NCBI GenBank assembly: GCA_902783775.1
Contig: CACZSI010000020.1
Coordinates: 1-64,000 of the forward strand
Length of the DNA: 64,000 bases
Source of the DNA: an uncultured Lachnospiraceae bacterium
GTDB lineage: Bacteria > Bacillota > Clostridia > Lachnospirales > Lachnospiraceae
Reading direction: 5' to 3'
The notes beneath the pieces were generated by a model. That model worked only from the letters and a program-made list of their open reading frames with translations. It was not told where the DNA came from and made no database searches. Made by a program: the position numbers and the translations under genes. Of this stretch, positions 61,660-64,000 are shown in pieces (within the stretch, counting starts at the first letter, position 1; each line of letters starts with the position of its first letter).

Positions 61660-62043
61660 TTACTGCTGAATTCCGATATATTCTGAATCATCAAATGCAA
61701 GAATTAACATAAAGATTGGGCTTAATAAAATAAGTCCGATAGCAAATCCTGTACTCTTTCCGAATACCTTTGCTAACTTAACCATTGTAATAATTTCAAT
61801 TACAAAATTTACACATGGAATTAACATTAATAGGAAGTACCAACCATTTCCCCATGTAATCTTAAATAATACATAAGCATTATATAATGGAACGATTGAT
61901 GCCCATCCTGCCTCGTTAGCTTTTGTGAAAATTTTCCATAAAGCTACAATACCAACTACAGCAATAAGTAGATAGAATATCATAACACCTGTTGACATTC
62001 CAGCTGATGCTCCAGCCTGCTGGTCTACTGAATAATAATTCAT
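61660..62043 (-). CDS. Small multi-pass membrane protein (DUF5684-like)
   Basis: The 127-residue protein has three or four membrane segments (MIFYLLIAVVGIVALWKIF, WYFLLMLIPCVNFVIEIITM, GFAIGLILLSPIFMLILAF). The conserved TKANEAGWASIVPLYNAYVL pattern is common in Firmicute DUF5684/signal-peptidase-adjacent proteins. No catalytic residue is evident. It is transcribed alone. Confidence 0.75.
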   Translation of the reverse strand: MNYYSVDQQAGASAGMSTGVMIFYLLIAVVGIVALWKIFTKANEAGWASIVPLYNAYVLFKITWGNGWYFLLMLIPCVNFVIEIITMVKLAKVFGKSTGFAIGLILLSPIFMLILAFDDSEYIGIQQ

Positions 62044-62131
62044 GTATGAATCCTCCTTTAAATTTAAAATCTATTAACATTATATCAGAACTGTATGTTT
62101 ATTACAAATACTTTTAAAACATTTTTTCTAA

Positions 62132-62740
62132 TTATTTAATATTAGATTTTATTTGTTCCTTAATCTGATACATACCTTTTTTAGTTGGATGACCATTTAT
62201 CTTATCTATATCTGTCAGAGAAATAGTATTAATACTATATTTATCACAAACCTCTTCCATAATGCTAGTAAGATATTTAGGTATCTCATCATTAATGACA
62301 TTATAAATCTTAGTATCTTTATTATACTCAATAATTTTTTTAATCATATAGCAAAATGCCGGTGCAAAACTTTTTAAATCCTGGCTAGTAAAATCTTCTA
62401 GCTTTATTTCACCCACCGGAGATCCTGCCCAGAAATCGTTAGTTCCACCAAATATTATAATAATATCAGATTTACAATCTCTTAAGTCATTATCTAGCCT
62501 AGTTATAAAAGAGCTGTATGAGCTATCTTCTCCTCCATAACCTGTATTGCACACAGTGCTTCCACTGTAGCTACAGTTATTAACTAGCTCTAAATCCATT
62601 TCTGCGCAAAGCATATGCCACCATGTTTCCTCCACATTGACCACACCCTGCTCCGGATTAGGATACCAATAATCATATTCTTCTTTTTCATATCCTTTAA
62701 ATGTCGAATATGAATCACCTAAAATAGATATTTTCGTCAA
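62132..62740 (-). CDS. SGNH/GDSL-type esterase
   Basis: The 202-residue protein has the SGNH blocks: ISILGDSYST with the nucleophile Ser at residue 9, a glycine block (YSGSTVCNTGYGG), FGGTNDFWAG and a C-terminal DKINGHPTKKGM with the catalytic Asp and His. No signal peptide is present, so it acts inside the cell unless exported another way. It may deacetylate imported sugars. It lies 12 bases after the GH16 gene in the same unit. Confidence 0.85.
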   Translation of the reverse strand: MTKISILGDSYSTFKGYEKEEYDYWYPNPEQGVVNVEETWWHMLCAEMDLELVNNCSYSGSTVCNTGYGGEDSSYSSFITRLDNDLRDCKSDIIIIFGGTNDFWAGSPVGEIKLEDFTSQDLKSFAPAFCYMIKKIIEYNKDTKIYNVINDEIPKYLTSIMEEVCDKYSINTISLTDIDKINGHPTKKGMYQIKEQIKSNIK

Positions 62741-62752
62741 TTTAATTACCTC

Positions 62753-64000
62753 TTACTGATATACTCTTACGTAGTCTACATAGAAATAATCCTCGTATAC
62801 TATCTTATCGCCATCATCTTTTTTACTAGCCCATGTAGATAAATAAGCACTACTTTCAACTCTAGTAAATAGATTAAAGAAAAATGGCTCATTAAATACC
62901 CATCTACTATCGCTTAATGACTTACTATCTTTTGATAAATCAAAGACACCCTTTGATGTTCCATCTACGAAATATTCAATCTTTCCAGGTTCACCCTCTT
63001 CCCAGATAATTTCATATACGTGATATGCATTAGCTGCCTCATCCTGAGTTAGGTTAGCCTTATAATTTGATTCAAATATTTTTGATACATATGGTGCACA
63101 TAATCCCATATTAACTTCATTTTCATTCACACCAAATATATCGATTTCACCACATGCTGGCCAAGGAGTATTCTTTATTTTAGAACCTATCATAAATGCT
63201 GCTGAATCCAATCCTTTTCCCTTAGCAACCTTTGCTTTAACCTGAATTTTTCCATATTTTACGTCTTTTCCTATTCCTTCTGCATTAGGATTAGATGTAA
63301 TATAATCGCTTGTTATAGGATTCTTAAAATTAATCTTACCAGTTTCCTTATCTGTAATAGCTCTAGTTGTAATAATTAAATTATCATCATCAAATGAGAT
63401 ATTATTACCCTTAGTATATTCCTGGTTTGCATGACTAGCATATCCGTTATTAACACCATAACTCCATACTGTAGTATCTAATTTCTTCTGATTAAACTCA
63501 TCTGACCAAGCTAACTTCCAAAACTTAACTGATGCTGCTTTAGAATATTTAGCACTAACTGTACCAGAGTTACCATATGCCTTAACTTTAAAAGTATAAG
63601 TACCACTAGTAATATCTTTAAATTCTAAAGATGTTTTCTTAGTATTTTTCTTAGTAAATTTACCTTTCTCACTACTCTTATAGAATACGTAGTAGCCCTT
63701 AGCTCCCTTTGCTTTATTCCATGAAACCTTAACAGAAGTATCACTTGTTTTTTCCGCCTTACATGTCTTAACATTAGCTGGAATAACTGTTACATTAACT
63801 GTCTTCTTTGACTTTCCTACCTTAACAGTAATCTTAGTCTTTCCTGTTTTCTTTCCCTTTACAAGTCCCTTCTTAGATACTGTGGCAATCTTTTTATTAG
63901 CAGAAGAATATTTAGCTTTCTTCTCCTTTACCAAAATCTTGCTACTCTTTCCAATTGTAATCTTTACCTTTTTTTCAGATAACATTGTAACCTTAGCTGA
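62753..64000 (-). CDS. GH16-like protein with Big2 and FN3 domains (5' end cut by window edge), acid/base Glu missing
   Basis: The frame is open through the window edge (SAKVT precedes the first in-window ATG), so the signal peptide and start lie outside. In order come a Big2-like domain (SSANKKIATVSKKGLVKGKK), an FN3 domain (TCKAEKTSDTSVKVSWNKAK, YYVFYKSSEKGKF) and a GH16 laminarinase-type domain (WKLAWSDEFNQKKLDTTVW to the end). The catalytic block reads CGEIDIFG (63131-63148), where GH16 enzymes have EIDIxE or EIDxE. The nucleophile Glu and Asp remain but the acid/base Glu is Gly. It is therefore either inactive or unusual; binding of beta-glucan is still plausible. Confidence 0.87.
   Translation of the reverse strand, partial: SAKVTMLSEKKVKITIGKSSKILVKEKKAKYSSANKKIATVSKKGLVKGKKTGKTKITVKVGKSKKTVNVTVIPANVKTCKAEKTSDTSVKVSWNKAKGAKGYYVFYKSSEKGKFTKKNTKKTSLEFKDITSGTYTFKVKAYGNSGTVSAKYSKAASVKFWKLAWSDEFNQKKLDTTVWSYGVNNGYASHANQEYTKGNNISFDDDNLIITTRAITDKETGKINFKNPITSDYITSNPNAEGIGKDVKYGKIQVKAKVAKGKGLDSAAFMIGSKIKNTPWPACGEIDIFGVNENEVNMGLCAPYVSKIFESNYKANLTQDEAANAYHVYEIIWEEGEPGKIEYFVDGTSKGVFDLSKDSKSLSDSRWVFNEPFFFNLFTRVESSAYLSTWASKKDDGDKIVYEDYFYVDYVRVYQ

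Overview
The window is AT-rich, low-GC Firmicute DNA. Gene content and protein style (threonine-rich TTKQ/TTQE linkers, lysine-rich FN3/Big2 tails, MecA, split transketolase, AsnB-like and DegV proteins) suggest a gut or rumen Lachnospiraceae. The family is a fair guess; the genus is not resolved. Most genes lie on the minus strand. I see no rRNA, tRNA, CRISPR array, insertion sequence or prophage.

Positions 1-25,000 are mostly housekeeping: a partial CCA-adding enzyme (1-707) behind a MocR/PdxR-type regulator, divergent from a pyridoxal/pyridoxamine kinase; leuA-metK, where LeuA carries a C-terminal AraC-type DNA-binding domain; murA; a unit holding an NTF2-like membrane protein, a flavin reductase, dinB and aroK; a degenerate sigma-70-like protein; a split transketolase followed by a LacI-type regulator; dnaX-ebfC-recR followed by a TPR/acidic protein and a P-loop ATPase; the SRP RNA; tadA; a GH18/SH3 lipoprotein; and mecA.

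Positions 25,000-64,000 are rich in secreted proteins. Several together look like a kit for chitin plus beta-1,3-glucan, the main polymers of fungal and yeast walls: a GH18 chitinase with crystallin-like and ricin-type lectin domains, a giant GH5-GH18 bifunctional enzyme with CBM6, two GH81 endo-beta-1,3-glucanases, a protein made only of two CBM32 domains plus a shared C-terminal module, and a GH16-like protein at the right edge whose acid/base glutamate is replaced. Among them sit an L,D-transpeptidase, Big2 and CAP proteins, a secreted metallophosphoesterase, and a lipoprotein with a polybasic stretch followed by a polyacidic tail. Ordinary metabolic genes are interspersed (AsnB-like, hydroxyacyl-CoA dehydrogenase, phosphoglycerate mutase family, DegV, flavin reductase, aldo/keto reductase, Cof phosphatase).

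A block at about 38.3-41.6 kb has its own strong promoter, three small secreted proteins, one frameshifted gene with a seven-base homopolymer, and one gene remnant. It is bracketed by two nearly identical terminators and looks like recent, still decaying DNA.

The main leads are the candidate mycolytic locus with its shared modules, the LeuA-AraC fusion, the charge-segregated lipoprotein, and several proteins that keep a fold but have lost key residues (GH16, HprK-like kinase, sigma-like protein, AsnB-like synthetase). All calls come from reading the sequence; no database search was run.
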